Translations under genes and position numbers: made by a program
Shown: positions 1 through 9,214 of the stretch, in pieces
Layout of the letters: each line of letters starts with the position of its first letter
How positions within the stretch are numbered: the first letter of the stretch is position 1
The notes under the pieces: generated by a model
What the model saw: the letters and a program-made list of their open reading frames with translations, nothing else
Told to the model about the DNA's origin: nothing
Database searches by the model: none
DNA from: Nitrosospira multiformis
GTDB lineage: Bacteria > Pseudomonadota > Gammaproteobacteria > Burkholderiales > Nitrosomonadaceae
Direction of reading: 5' to 3'
DNA: 64,000 nucleotides
NCBI RefSeq assembly: GCF_900103165.1
Contig: NZ_FNKY01000001.1
Location: forward strand, 1,550,001 to 1,614,000

Positions 1-1
1 T

Positions 2-196
2 GTGATGACGAAGGTGGTGGTACCCATGCTGTACCGCTATTTCGACCCGCTACCTGATGTCGCTGACAAGGGCACCACTCAGCCATCCGTTGACGTGCCT
101 GACAAGGGCATCGCTCAAGAGACCAGCCATCGTCCCAATCTACTCGCCAGAATACGCGCACGATTCAGGAGAAGTCCCCAAACTCCTGGCGCGTGA
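2..196 (+). CDS. C-terminal tail of a gene cut by the window edge (possibly an RND-type transporter)
   Basis: An open frame runs in from the left edge and stops at 194-196; the true start lies outside the window. The first residues (VVVPMLYRYF) resemble the last membrane helix of RND efflux pumps, which often end in a VVPxLY motif, followed here by a charged soluble tail ending in RARFRRS. The tail holds a twice-repeated 12-residue unit (DVADKGTTQ and DVPDKGIAQ) from a 36-base duplication at about 52-119. The family call rests on about ten residues and is weak. It could also be a chance open frame. Confidence 0.3.
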   Translation: MMTKVVVPMLYRYFDPLPDVADKGTTQPSVDVPDKGIAQETSHRPNLLARIRARFRRSPQTPGA

Positions 197-313
197 TTTG
201 TTCATGGACGGGGCTTTTTCGCGTCTGCAATCTGGCATAATCCCGAACAACGTTGAACACCCCTGGCGAACTCCAGTTGCTGTGATTCATTGCGCTAGAC
301 TGGAAAATGAGTG

Positions 314-338
314 GTCAACGTCGGATTCAGGATAATAT
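314..338 (+). repeat. Short dispersed motif, related to the ends of the repeat element
   Basis: The run GTCAACGTCGGATTCAGGAT, followed by AATAT, lies 26 bases before the argB start. It matches the arm at 2298-2323 next to moeB and the motif at 47835-47852, sharing the core CGGATT(C/T)AGGATAA. It is probably a solo end of the same element. Confidence 0.5.
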
Positions 339-354
339 ACTCAAAAATTCATAG

Positions 355-1251
<897 letters not shown>

Positions 1252-1324
1252 TTTTCAGGCATATTTCCTTACGGACATTTTTAAGCTATGGTGTTATCCA
1301 ATCGCGGAACTCATCGAGTAACGT

Positions 1325-1918
1325 ATGTCAGCTAAACCCGGTGAAAGGAGAGATCAGATCCTGCGGGTTCTCGCGCAAATGCTGGAAGAGCCTCGTCCGG
1401 TGAAAATCACCACCGCGGCGCTGGCGGTCAAGCTGGATGTTTCCGAGGCGGCGCTATATCGGCATTTTGCCAGCAAGGCTCAGATGTTCGAGGGCTTGAT
1501 CGAGTTCATTGAAGCCACCTTGTTCAGTCTTATCAATAGATGGACGGCGGAAGAGAAAAGCGCTATGCGGCAAATCGAAGGGATATTGTCGCTATTGCTT
1601 GGTTTTGCGCAGAAAAATCCGGGTATGACGCGAGTGCTGACCGGCGACGCACTGATAAACGAAAATGACCGCCTGCAGCTACGCATCAATCAACTGCATG
1701 ACCGGCTTGAGGCGACGCTGAAACAGGTGTTGCGCTTCGCCGTCAGCGAGGGGGAAATCCCGGCAAATCTTGATGTCTCCGCTCAGGCGAACCTGCTGAT
1801 GTGTTATGTAGCCGGGCGCTGGCACCAGTTCGCCAAAAGTGGATTCAAGCGCGATCCGATGGAATATTGGGAAGCGCAGCGCAGAGAATTGCTGTCATGT
1901 GCCGTAGCTCAGACGTAA
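1325..1918 (+). CDS. slmA: Nucleoid occlusion factor SlmA (TetR family)
   Basis: A DNA-binding protein that, in E. coli, binds specific chromosomal sites and blocks FtsZ ring formation over the nucleoid. The 197 residues hold a TetR-type helix-turn-helix at about 25-50 (KITTAALAVKLDVSEAALYR) and an all-helical ligand or dimer domain. The LYRHFASKAQMFEGLIEF segment is typical of SlmA. The position after argB is common in betaproteobacteria. Its stop codon is directly followed by the repeat element. An ordinary TetR regulator is the alternative, but length and motif favour SlmA. Confidence 0.9.
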   Translation: MSAKPGERRDQILRVLAQMLEEPRPVKITTAALAVKLDVSEAALYRHFASKAQMFEGLIEFIEATLFSLINRWTAEEKSAMRQIEGILSLLLGFAQKNPGMTRVLTGDALINENDRLQLRINQLHDRLEATLKQVLRFAVSEGEIPANLDVSAQANLLMCYVAGRWHQFAKSGFKRDPMEYWEAQRRELLSCAVAQT

Positions 1919-1930
1919 GTTGACCGGATA

Positions 1931-2319
1931 ATCCTAAATCCGGTAGTTGGACGAGGTGAAGTGTGCGGTTTTTGGGGTGCAGGGCGAGGCGCAACGACGC
2001 GGAATGCGACCGCGCAGGGCGGAGCAGTGCCTTCCGCAGGAAGGTGCGACCCCGAAGCGGGATGCGGGCGCCCCATGCACGTGGAACGCGATCGCGGCAT
2101 CCCCTACGCTGCCCGATCCCCGCTTCGCGGGGCCCCTCGTGCGACGCTTCGGGGCGCCGTTCCATTCCAAGAAGTTGCAACGCAGCTATGTGCCGCAAAA
2201 ACTGTACAATTCACCCCGTAGCGGCCTCACCCGGAAGGTGAGCGTCAAATAATACGAAATATTGTTATTAGTCATGACGCTGATCTATCAGATGAGCGGT
2301 CAACTACCGGATTTAGGAT
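1931..2319. repeat. Dispersed GC-rich element, copy A, with 19-bp inverted-repeat ends
   Basis: It fills the gap between the convergent genes slmA and moeB. The ends are perfect 19-base inverted repeats (1931-1949 and 2301-2319; core CTACCGGATTTAGGAT). The interior from about 1955 to 2217 matches 35258-35505 in opposite orientation at about 80-85 percent by eye. It is rich in small hairpins, for example CCCCGC-TTC-GCGGGG at 2118-2132. Several short open frames cross it, but none keeps its frame between copies, so I read it as noncoding. It resembles a miniature inverted-repeat element; no transposase is encoded and no target-site duplication was clear. Confidence 0.7.
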
Positions 2320-3073
2320 AATATTCATTGGTGCCGCAGACCTTGCAAGACGGGTCCTTATTCAGTCTGATGGAGCGCCATTCCATTGACAAGCCATCTA
2401 GCAACAGCAACCGGCTATTCAGGGTCTGTCCAATATCAAGCAGGATTTTCAGCGTTTCGGCTGCCTGTACACAACCGATAACACCCACCAGGGGTGCAAA
2501 CACCCCCATCACCGCGCAACGCATATCCTGATCTTCGCCGTCCGCGGGAAACAGGCAGTGATAGCAAGGGCTGTGTGCGTGACGTAGATCAAATACGGCG
2601 ACTTGTCCATCAAAACGCACCACGGCACCCGATACGAGTGGTTTCTTATAGAGAGTGCAGACTCGATTGATGATATACCGGGTAGGAAAGTTGTCGCTCG
2701 CATCCACCACTACATCGGCATTCCTGATCAGTTGCAGCAGCCCGCGCTCGTCCATGCGCTCGTTCAGTGCGATGACATTGACTTCCGGATTAATGCCCGC
2801 AAGTGTTTTTTTAGCGGAATCTGATTTGGGTATGCCGATGCGATCCGTGCTGTGAGCGATTTGCCGCTGAAGATTGGTCAGGTCAACCTTGTCACTGTCG
2901 CAAATAGTCAGCTTACCGACCCCGCTCGCGGCAAGGTATAGCACAGCAGGTGAGCCTAATCCCCCCGCGCCGACCACGAGTACGTGCGACTGGATTAAAG
3001 TTTCCTGCCCCTTTATGCCAATTTGCGGCAACAGAATGTGTCGGCTGTAGCGCAGTAGTTGGTCGTCGTTCAT
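2300..3073 (-). CDS. moeB: MoeB/ThiF-family sulfur-carrier protein adenylyltransferase
   Basis: Adenylates the C-terminal glycine of a ubiquitin-like sulfur carrier (MoaD or ThiS) for molybdopterin or thiamine synthesis. In 257 residues it shows the ATP-binding GAGGLGSP loop at about 36-43, the RQIAH and DASDNFPTRY motifs of the E1-like fold, and two Cys pairs (CYHC and CKVC) that bind zinc. No rhodanese domain follows, unlike eukaryotic MOCS3 types. Which carrier it serves is not visible. It is the last gene of the gpmA-envC-ctpA-moeB run. Its last seven residues and stop (YYPKSGS) are read from the arm of the repeat element, so the native C terminus may have been replaced. Confidence 0.9.
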   Translation of the reverse strand: MNDDQLLRYSRHILLPQIGIKGQETLIQSHVLVVGAGGLGSPAVLYLAASGVGKLTICDSDKVDLTNLQRQIAHSTDRIGIPKSDSAKKTLAGINPEVNVIALNERMDERGLLQLIRNADVVVDASDNFPTRYIINRVCTLYKKPLVSGAVVRFDGQVAVFDLRHAHSPCYHCLFPADGEDQDMRCAVMGVFAPLVGVIGCVQAAETLKILLDIGQTLNSRLLLLDGLSMEWRSIRLNKDPSCKVCGTNEYYPKSGS

Positions 3074-3190
3074 TGCTCACGGCGGCGCGGCTGCTAAGGG
3101 ATCTCTGAGCAGGGGCGCGACGGTCGCATCCGGGACGGAATGGGTAATAGTAGTCAGGGCTGGCAAGCGTATTGATGGAGATGGGGTTCT

Positions 3191-3323
3191 CATACGGCGC
3201 AATGCACTTCGCTTATTGCATCCTACATCCATTCGCAGCGTTCCATCTTTGCGGGTCAGCTGTCTGCAAGCCGTTTGCAATAAGAAGTAGGGTGTTAATA
3301 AGCAAAGCGCATTGCGCCGTAAT
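3191..3323. repeat. REP-like inverted pair between moeB and ctpA
   Basis: Two arms of about 36 bases face each other: 3191-3226 (catacggcgcaatgcacttc...) and 3287-3323 (gtagggtgttaataagcaaa...), each reading GTAGGGTGCAATAAGCGAAGC-like on one strand. The same pair recurs at 63028-63134. The rest of the 400-base gap between moeB and ctpA holds no gene I can support. Confidence 0.75.
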
Positions 3324-3473
3324 GAATCTTCATAATCGAGCCGATCTTGAGGGCTTCTAAACGAGTCTCCGGTTTTGTCCACAACGTACCCCGCAGGGGA
3401 TGTCCAGGGACTTTCCAGTTCCCCGCTCCCCAGCAATCAGGGATCGGTCTCGACTAAGGGTTCAGTTAACAAC

Positions 3474-4916
3474 TCAGTTAACAACCTTGGCGGAATCAGG
3501 ATTCTTGTTCGATGCCGCCGCGCCGCCTTTGAAATAATTCATTGCCTGGGTCAGCAGTAAGTCGTCGGCAGAGCCAAATTCCGCCGGCGGCTCACGCTTC
3601 TTGTTTTTGTCTTCGCCGTTCTCCGGTTTGGGCGGTTTGACGGCAGGTTTTGGCTCTACCTTTGCCGCTTCCGTTTCAGGTTTGATGTCCTTCGGTTTGC
3701 CGTTAGACAGATGTCTGTCCAGATCAGCTTCACGCAAGCGTTCGGTTTCATCTTTTGCCGATTCATCAAGAATATCCGGTGTGATTCCCTTAGCCTGAAT
3801 GGATTGTCCGTTAGGTGTGTAGTAGCGTGTGGTGGTCAGCTTGATAGCGGTATTGTTACCTAGCGGCAGTATGGTTTGTACCGATCCTTTACCAAAAGTC
3901 TGCGTCCCCATGACTACGGAACGTTTATGGTCCTGCAAAGCACCCGCTACGATTTCAGAGGCGGAGGCCGAACCCCCATTCACGAGGGTAATCATCGGTA
4001 CCGTCTTGATCGCGGGCGGCAATCGCTTCAGATAGTCGCTTTTTGTATCGCGCAGATAGAATTCCGGACTGGCTTTCAGCTTCATCTTGGCGTCATCGGT
4101 ACGACCATCGGTATAAACCACCAGCGAATTAGATGGTAGAAAGGCGGCGGAAACCGCAACCGCACCGTTCAGCAAGCCTCCGGGATCGTTACGCAGATCC
4201 AGCACCAGGCCTTTCATCGGCACAGTACTTTCCTTGAATAACTTGTCTATGGCCTTAACGAGGTTTTCGCCGGTCTGTTCCTGGAATTGCGTGATACGTA
4301 TGTATGCATAACCGGGCTCGATCATCTTGGATTTAACACTCTGGATCTTGATGATGGCGCGTATCAAAGAGAATACCAATGGCTTGGTCTCACCCTTGCG
4401 TAATACAGTGAGGGTAATAGGCGTATTGGGTTTGCCACGCATGCGCTTGATTGCATCGGTGAGCGAGAGACCCTTGACCGCGGTTTCATCCAGTTTGATG
4501 ATGAGATCGCCTGGCTTGATGCCGGCGCGAAAGGCGGGCGTATCCTCGATTGGCGAGATGACTTTGACAAACCCGTCTTCCATACTGACTTCAATGCCTA
4601 ATCCGCCAAATTCACCTTGCGTGCCAATCTGCAATTCCTTGAAGGCGTCCGAATCCAGATAGGCGGAATGAGGATCAAGGCCGGTCAGCATTCCATTGAT
4701 GGCTTCAGTGATGAGTTTCTTGTCTTCCACCGGCTCAACGTAATCGCTTTTAATGCGGCCGAACACTTCGGTGAACGCACGCAGTTCCTCAACGGGAAGC
4801 GGACGCAAAACCTCCGTGATTTCCTTGTTGGCGACAGCAGAAAAATTGAGGCTCAGCATCACACCGGCGATCGCACCGAAAATAATCAAGCCGAATTGCC
4901 GCATCTTGTTACCCAT
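3474..4916 (-). CDS. ctpA: Carboxy-terminal processing protease (S41 family)
   Basis: A periplasmic serine protease that trims C termini and, in several bacteria, controls peptidoglycan hydrolases. The 480 residues start with a hydrophobic export or anchor segment at about 5-28, then a PDZ domain at about 90-175 (GEFGGLGIEV, RAGIKPGDLI) and the S41 core. The nucleophile serine sits in NGGSASASEIVAGAL and the general-base lysine in TFGKGSVQ. A Lys/Pro/Glu-rich linker fills about 400-445. The first ATG follows GGAGAAAG at good spacing. It lies 37 bases after envC on the same strand, which suggests joint control of cell-wall hydrolysis. Confidence 0.95.
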   Translation of the reverse strand: MGNKMRQFGLIIFGAIAGVMLSLNFSAVANKEITEVLRPLPVEELRAFTEVFGRIKSDYVEPVEDKKLITEAINGMLTGLDPHSAYLDSDAFKELQIGTQGEFGGLGIEVSMEDGFVKVISPIEDTPAFRAGIKPGDLIIKLDETAVKGLSLTDAIKRMRGKPNTPITLTVLRKGETKPLVFSLIRAIIKIQSVKSKMIEPGYAYIRITQFQEQTGENLVKAIDKLFKESTVPMKGLVLDLRNDPGGLLNGAVAVSAAFLPSNSLVVYTDGRTDDAKMKLKASPEFYLRDTKSDYLKRLPPAIKTVPMITLVNGGSASASEIVAGALQDHKRSVVMGTQTFGKGSVQTILPLGNNTAIKLTTTRYYTPNGQSIQAKGITPDILDESAKDETERLREADLDRHLSNGKPKDIKPETEAAKVEPKPAVKPPKPENGEDKNKKREPPAEFGSADDLLLTQAMNYFKGGAAASNKNPDSAKVVN

Positions 4917-4953
4917 TAAACTTTCTCCACATGTGTCGATTTTGCTGCGTCGT

Positions 4954-6183
4954 TCATTTTATTCTTACCCAGTTCAACGGGTCAAACGGTTTACCCTGAT
5001 GACGTAGTTCAAAGTATAAACCGGAATCGGGGTTGCTGCCGCTGTTTCCCACCGTTGCGATAGTATCACCGCCGTGAACCGCCTCGCCTACCTGTTTGTG
5101 AATGGTTTCATTGTTGCCATAGAGGCTCATATAGCTGCCGCCGTGGTCCACGATCATAAGATTGCCAAATCCTCTCAGCCAGTCGGCAAAAACTACGCGC
5201 CCGCCTGCAATGGCCTTTACCTCTGCGCCGCTGGCCGAGCGTATGAATAATCCCTTCCAGGTCACACCACCATCAGCACGTGGACTACCGAAACGGTTGG
5301 CAAGTTCCCCGCGTACCGGCAAACTCAAGCGGCCTTTCAACGCCGCAAACGGATTTCCATCCGCCGATGCGTCGGGTAGTCTGTTATTACTTAGGGATTC
5401 GGTACGGGATTCGGTACGGGACTCGGTACGTTTCTTTTTGCGGGCGAGCATTTTGGCGATTTTTTCTACCAGGCGTGACAGGCGTTCTTCATCGCGCTTG
5501 AGTTTACTGATTTCGCGCCGCTGTTGATCGACCTGCATCGAGATTTGGGATAGCAGGTTTTTGTGTTCGGTTTTTTTCTGTTCAAGTTGTTTTTTGTATT
5601 CGGTTTGCTTGGCCTGGATCGTAGCGATCTCCTGGCTTTTCTCGCGGCTTTCCCGGGTGAGTGCATCGAGTTGTTGAAAATTGGAGCGCAGAACATTGAT
5701 GCCGTCCAGCCGGGCGCGGGAGAGATGGCCGTAATAATGCAGATTGCGTGCAATCTGGTTAGGATCCTGCTGATTGAATAAAAGACTCAGATACTCTTTT
5801 TCTCCGCCGCCACTTATATATTGTCTATAGAGCAATTTACTTAGTTGCGCCTGCTGCGCCTCAATACCCCCGGCGACTTGGCTGGATTGTGCTTGTAACT
5901 GGCGAAGCCTGGTATTGGCTTCGTCCCGCGTCCGGGTAAGCGTAATCAATTTTTGGTTGGCGGCGCTGATAGCCTGCTCCGATTCGCGCAGTGCGTCCGC
6001 CGCTTCTGATTTCGATTCCTCCGTGTCTACGAGCTCTTTCTGTAATGTCTCAATTCGCCCGCGCAATTGCTTCAAGTCTTCGTTATCAACCTTGGGAGCA
6101 GCGTGAAGCGGATGCGACAGAATCAGTACACAAGCCGGGATGAACTTGCGGGCTTTATGCAACCATGAATTAATGCCGATCAA
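4954..6183 (-). CDS. envC: Murein hydrolase activator EnvC
   Basis: A periplasmic protein that activates AmiA/AmiB amidases at the division septum. The 409 residues have an N-terminal signal segment (ending about HPLHAAP), a long coiled coil at about 35-245 rich in Q/E/K, a low-complexity linker, and a C-terminal LytM/M23 domain. The usual zinc ligands are lost: WKGLFI stands where HxGxD is expected and GLYFELR where HLHFE is expected, so it should activate rather than cut. The apparent start is TTG without a clear ribosome site, so the N terminus is uncertain. It lies between gpmA and ctpA in the same direction. Confidence 0.93.
   Translation of the reverse strand: MIGINSWLHKARKFIPACVLILSHPLHAAPKVDNEDLKQLRGRIETLQKELVDTEESKSEAADALRESEQAISAANQKLITLTRTRDEANTRLRQLQAQSSQVAGGIEAQQAQLSKLLYRQYISGGGEKEYLSLLFNQQDPNQIARNLHYYGHLSRARLDGINVLRSNFQQLDALTRESREKSQEIATIQAKQTEYKKQLEQKKTEHKNLLSQISMQVDQQRREISKLKRDEERLSRLVEKIAKMLARKKKRTESRTESRTESLSNNRLPDASADGNPFAALKGRLSLPVRGELANRFGSPRADGGVTWKGLFIRSASGAEVKAIAGGRVVFADWLRGFGNLMIVDHGGSYMSLYGNNETIHKQVGEAVHGGDTIATVGNSGSNPDSGLYFELRHQGKPFDPLNWVRIK
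5395..5430. repeat. Three 12-bp tandem repeats inside envC
   Basis: Three copies of GGA(T/C)TCGGTACG encode RTES repeated three times in the linker between the coiled coil and the LytM domain of EnvC. Copy number could vary between strains without breaking the frame. Confidence 0.9.
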
Positions 6184-6312
6184 GAGTGCAAATTTTCAAA
6201 CGTATGCAAACGTTCTTTGCCGAAAGAAATCATGCTCCGCTAGATAATAGGGAAGAAGCCTGTTGAACAACAAAGATTACCGAATGCCGGTTCGACATTA
6301 ATGAGCGGGAAC

Positions 6313-7068
6313 TCATGACCGAGGTAATATTTTCCCCTGGTTCGCCACGACCTGCATGGCCTGTTCGATTTGTGCGCGATCACCGAGATAATAATTCCGG
6401 AGAGGCTTCAGATTGTCATCAAGTTCGTACACTAGCGGAACCCCGGTGGGGATATTAAGCTCCAGAACGTCCTGATCGGAAAGATTGTCGAGATATTTGA
6501 CGAGTGCGCGCAGCGAGTTGCCATGGGCTGTAATGAGCACGCGTTGTCCGGATTGGACCTGTGGAGCAATGGTTTCGTTCCAGTAGGGCAGAAATCTTGC
6601 CACCGTATCCTGGAGGCATTCAGCTAGTGGAATCTCCTGGCTGGCCAGATCCCGATAGCGAGGATCAAACCCAGGATAGCGATCATCCTCCGGTTCGAGC
6701 GCGGGTGGCCGGATGCTGTAGCTGCGCCGCCAGATTTGTACCTGCTCTTCGCCATATTTGAGCGCTGTCTCGGTTTTGTTCAACCCTTGCAGTGCACCAT
6801 AGTGCCGCTCGTTCAACCGCCAGGACAGATTAACGGGAATCCACATCTGATCCATTTCATCCAGTGCGATCCATAGAGTGCGAATGGCGCGTTTCAATAC
6901 TGATGTATAGGCAACATCAAACGCAAATCCGTTTTCTCGCAATAGCCGGCCGGAATTTCTGGCTTCTTCCAGACCTTTTGGCGATAAATCCACATCTGTC
7001 CAGCCAGTAAAACGATTCTCCTTGTTCCAAATGCTTTCTCCATGACGCAGGAGAATGAGTTTTTTCAT
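6313..7068 (-). CDS. gpmA: 2,3-bisphosphoglycerate-dependent phosphoglycerate mutase
   Basis: Interconverts 3- and 2-phosphoglycerate in glycolysis and gluconeogenesis. The 251-residue length equals the family norm. The phospho-histidine motif [10 protein letters not shown] is at residues 6-15, the second catalytic His in [13 protein letters not shown] near 185, and ERHYGALQG near 90. I chose the ATG at 7066-7068 ([10 protein letters not shown]) because the longer frame adds 29 residues with no family match. It is the first gene of the gpmA-envC-ctpA-moeB run and is divergent from yibN. Confidence 0.96.
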   Translation of the reverse strand: MKKLILLRHGESIWNKENRFTGWTDVDLSPKGLEEARNSGRLLRENGFAFDVAYTSVLKRAIRTLWIALDEMDQMWIPVNLSWRLNERHYGALQGLNKTETALKYGEEQVQIWRRSYSIRPPALEPEDDRYPGFDPRYRDLASQEIPLAECLQDTVARFLPYWNETIAPQVQSGQRVLITAHGNSLRALVKYLDNLSDQDVLELNIPTGVPLVYELDDNLKPLRNYYLGDRAQIEQAMQVVANQGKILPRS

Positions 7069-7493
7069 ATTGTTCTTTATAAAAAGATAAGTTTTTCCGC
7101 AAGGTGATTTGAAATGCCATAGTATTTTATTATATTTTGGCCATGGCCGCAGCATGCAAGAAATACGTGAATTTTTTCAATATATTATGTATTGCTTGCA
7201 GCCGTTTTTGCCGCTCACCCGGCGTCCGTAGACCCAGTGATGGACTTCTCCCAACTGGCAAAACTATCTCGCAACCTGCCTCACCATCATCTCGCGTCCT
7301 GATGGATTATCTGGGTCCTCATCAGCATTGCCGGGCTGCCAAAGCAAAGTCGCCAAGTGTGGGCCATCCTGCCCCGGTTCCGGTAGAATTGGGCGCTGGA
7401 TGGCACATCTCCCGGGTCTACCGGAACGCGGGAGTCCCATAGCATTCGCATCTCTGATAAAATTACCCGGTTAAGAAAATTAAGGAGTATGAC
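7069..7493. other. Gap between divergent gpmA and yibN, with a 10-bp inverted repeat
   Basis: No gene is supported in these 425 bases. The right part holds a perfect inverted repeat, TTCCGGTAGA at 7378-7387 and TCTACCGGAA at 7417-7426, separated by 29 bases. It could be a hairpin in the yibN leader or an operator. The ribosome site AAGGAG precedes yibN at about 7482. Confidence 0.45.
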
Positions 7494-7901
7494 GTGGCAT
7501 TCTTGCAAAATAATATTATGCTGGTTGTGGCCGCCCTGATGAGCGGGGGTATGTTGTTATGGCCGTTGTTGCGGCGTTCCGGCAATGAGATAGACACGCT
7601 GGTGGCGGTTCAGCTCATCAATTATAAGGACGCGCTTGTTTTGGATGTGCGCGAGGGGAGTGAATACAATGCGGGCCATGTACCTAATTCCAAGCATATT
7701 CCCGCTGACAAGCTTGAGGAGCGCCTGCACGAACTGGAAAAATTCAAGAGCAAGCCGGTCATATTGATACATCGCAGTGGCGTTAATGCCACGGGTAAAG
7801 CCGGCTCGATTTTGCGCAAAAAAGAGTTTGCGCATGTACATAACCTTCAAGGTGGCATCGACGCATGGCGTCAGGCGAATTTGCCGATAGTGAAGAAATG
7901 A
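7494..7901 (+). CDS. YibN-like membrane-anchored rhodanese-domain protein
   Basis: The 135 residues comprise one N-terminal membrane helix (about 7-24) and a cytoplasmic rhodanese domain (about 33-132; LDVREGSEYNAGHVPNS, NLQGGIDAWRQ). Where active rhodaneses carry the catalytic cysteine in a CRSG-type loop, this protein has HRSG, so sulfurtransferase activity is doubtful. E. coli YibN likewise has no cysteine at this place in its loop. The start is GTG after a strong AAGGAGT. It overlaps grxC by four bases (ATGA) and heads the conserved yibN-grxC-secB-gpsA run. Confidence 0.85.
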   Translation: MAFLQNNIMLVVAALMSGGMLLWPLLRRSGNEIDTLVAVQLINYKDALVLDVREGSEYNAGHVPNSKHIPADKLEERLHELEKFKSKPVILIHRSGVNATGKAGSILRKKEFAHVHNLQGGIDAWRQANLPIVKK

Positions 7902-8152
7902 AGGTGGTCATGTACGCATCCGGTTTTTGCCCCTATTGCACAAGAGCGGAAAGCATGCTGCGTGCCAGAGGTGTGACAGAAATCGAGAAAATCCGTATTG
8001 ATCTGGATCCTGCCATCCGCGCCGAGATGATAGAAAAAACCGGTCGTCGCACCGTTCCCCAAATTTATATTGGCGACACGCATGTGGGTGGTTATGACGA
8101 TTTGGCGCGACTCGACCGCAATGATGGATTGGTAAAGCTCCTGGCGATCTGA
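7898..8152 (+). CDS. grxC: Glutaredoxin 3
   Basis: A small glutathione-dependent dithiol oxidoreductase of 84 residues. The CPYC active site is at about 11-14, the cis-proline segment TVPQIYIG at about 50-57 and the glutathione-binding GGYDDL after it. I start at the ATG overlapping the yibN stop (ATGA); a longer frame from 7865 lies inside yibN and adds unrelated residues. Translational coupling with yibN is likely. The order yibN-grxC-secB-gpsA is also found in E. coli. Confidence 0.95.
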   Translation: MKVVMYASGFCPYCTRAESMLRARGVTEIEKIRIDLDPAIRAEMIEKTGRRTVPQIYIGDTHVGGYDDLARLDRNDGLVKLLAI

Positions 8153-8246
8153 TTGCCGGCTGATCGGTTTGAGAATAATTGTATCCCCCGTAGTTCAGAT
8201 TTTGTACGGTAACCTCCCATTTTGACTACTCCATATGGAATCCAAC

Positions 8247-8726
8247 ATGAGCGACCAGCAGCCGGTTTTCGGTATTGAAAAAATCTATGTCAAGGACTTG
8301 TCCCTGGAAATTCCAAATGCGCCAAGAATTTTTCTTGAGCGCGAAACACCCGAAGTGAACATACAGCTGCATACCAAGGGAGAGCGCGTCGACGAAGGTA
8401 TGTATGAGGTATTGTTGACGGTAACAGTCACCGCGAAAGTCAAGGAGAAGACCCTGTTTCTGGTGGAGGTGGGCCAGGCGGGCATCTTTCAGATTCGCAA
8501 TGTGCCGGAAGCTGAAATGGATCCCGTATTGGGGATAGGGTGTCCCAATATCCTTTTCCCCTACTTGCGCGAAGCCGTTTCGGATATCGTTACCCGCGCC
8601 GGATTTCATGCGGTCATTCTAAACCCGGTAAATTTTGAAGCGCTTTACCATCAGGGAAAACAGCAAGCCGAGATGAATGCCGCGGCGGCGGAGAAACTGG
8701 AAGAAGAGCAGAAAACAACGCACTGA
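8247..8726 (+). CDS. secB: Protein-export chaperone SecB
   Basis: A tetrameric cytoplasmic chaperone that keeps preproteins unfolded and hands them to SecA. The 159 residues contain the family signatures EKIYVKDLSLEIPNAP near the start and GCPNILFPYLREAVSDIVTRAGF in the middle, cited here in part. I chose the ATG at 8247 because GGAA lies six bases upstream and family members begin MS-x-QQPVF; an ATG at 8235 would add MESN. The acidic Lys/Glu C-terminal tail may contact SecA. Confidence 0.95.
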   Translation: MSDQQPVFGIEKIYVKDLSLEIPNAPRIFLERETPEVNIQLHTKGERVDEGMYEVLLTVTVTAKVKEKTLFLVEVGQAGIFQIRNVPEAEMDPVLGIGCPNILFPYLREAVSDIVTRAGFHAVILNPVNFEALYHQGKQQAEMNAAAAEKLEEEQKTTH

Positions 8727-8728
8727 AA

Positions 8729-9214
8729 ATGAAACACGCCCACGACGCATGCGTCACAAATCCATTCCTGCGGTGCCGGGTTCTTGGGCTATTGATTGGC
8801 ATACTGTTGTGTCCGGCGCATGCCATCGCGGCGTTTGAGTTCTTTTCGATAGCAGAGAATGCTACCGTCATGTATGACGCGCCATCGCTCAAAGCCGATA
8901 AATTGTATGTGGTGAGTCGTCATCTGCCCGTAGAGGCGGTAGTGAAAGTCGAAGGTTGGGTCAAGGTGCGCGATAGCGGGGGCGGGCTTGCCTGGGTGGA
9001 AGAAAAGGCATTAAGTGAAAAACGTTATGTAATTGTTACGGCGCTGCAGGCCGAAGTTTATCAGGCGGCGAATGCAAGTTCGACGCTGGTATTTCAAGCG
9101 CAACAAAACGTGGTGATGGAACAGCTTGAGCCTGCTGTGAATGGTTGGGTCAAGGTGCGCCACCGCGATGGACAAACGGGTTACATCAGAACGCAACAAA
9201 TCTGGGGTTCATGA
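8729..9214 (+). CDS. Exported protein with two SH3-like domains
   Basis: The 161 residues have a signal peptide (hydrophobic about 17-35, cleavage near AIAA) and two bacterial SH3-type modules at about 40-95 and 100-160. Each contains the GWVKVR motif typical of SH3b domains, which often bind peptidoglycan or partner proteins in the periplasm. It starts two bases after secB and overlaps gpsA by four bases (ATGA), so it is part of this operon. Its exact job is unknown; an envelope role is inferred. Confidence 0.8.
   Translation: MKHAHDACVTNPFLRCRVLGLLIGILLCPAHAIAAFEFFSIAENATVMYDAPSLKADKLYVVSRHLPVEAVVKVEGWVKVRDSGGGLAWVEEKALSEKRYVIVTALQAEVYQAANASSTLVFQAQQNVVMEQLEPAVNGWVKVRHRDGQTGYIRTQQIWGS

Noticed and set aside
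1909-2252. Several overlapping open frames on both strands in the slmA-moeB gap
   Set aside because: They are a product of high GC content; frames are not kept in the second copy of the element and no family features appear.
3077-3436. A 119-codon minus-strand frame between moeB and ctpA
   Set aside because: It reads through the REP-like pair and has no protein-like character.
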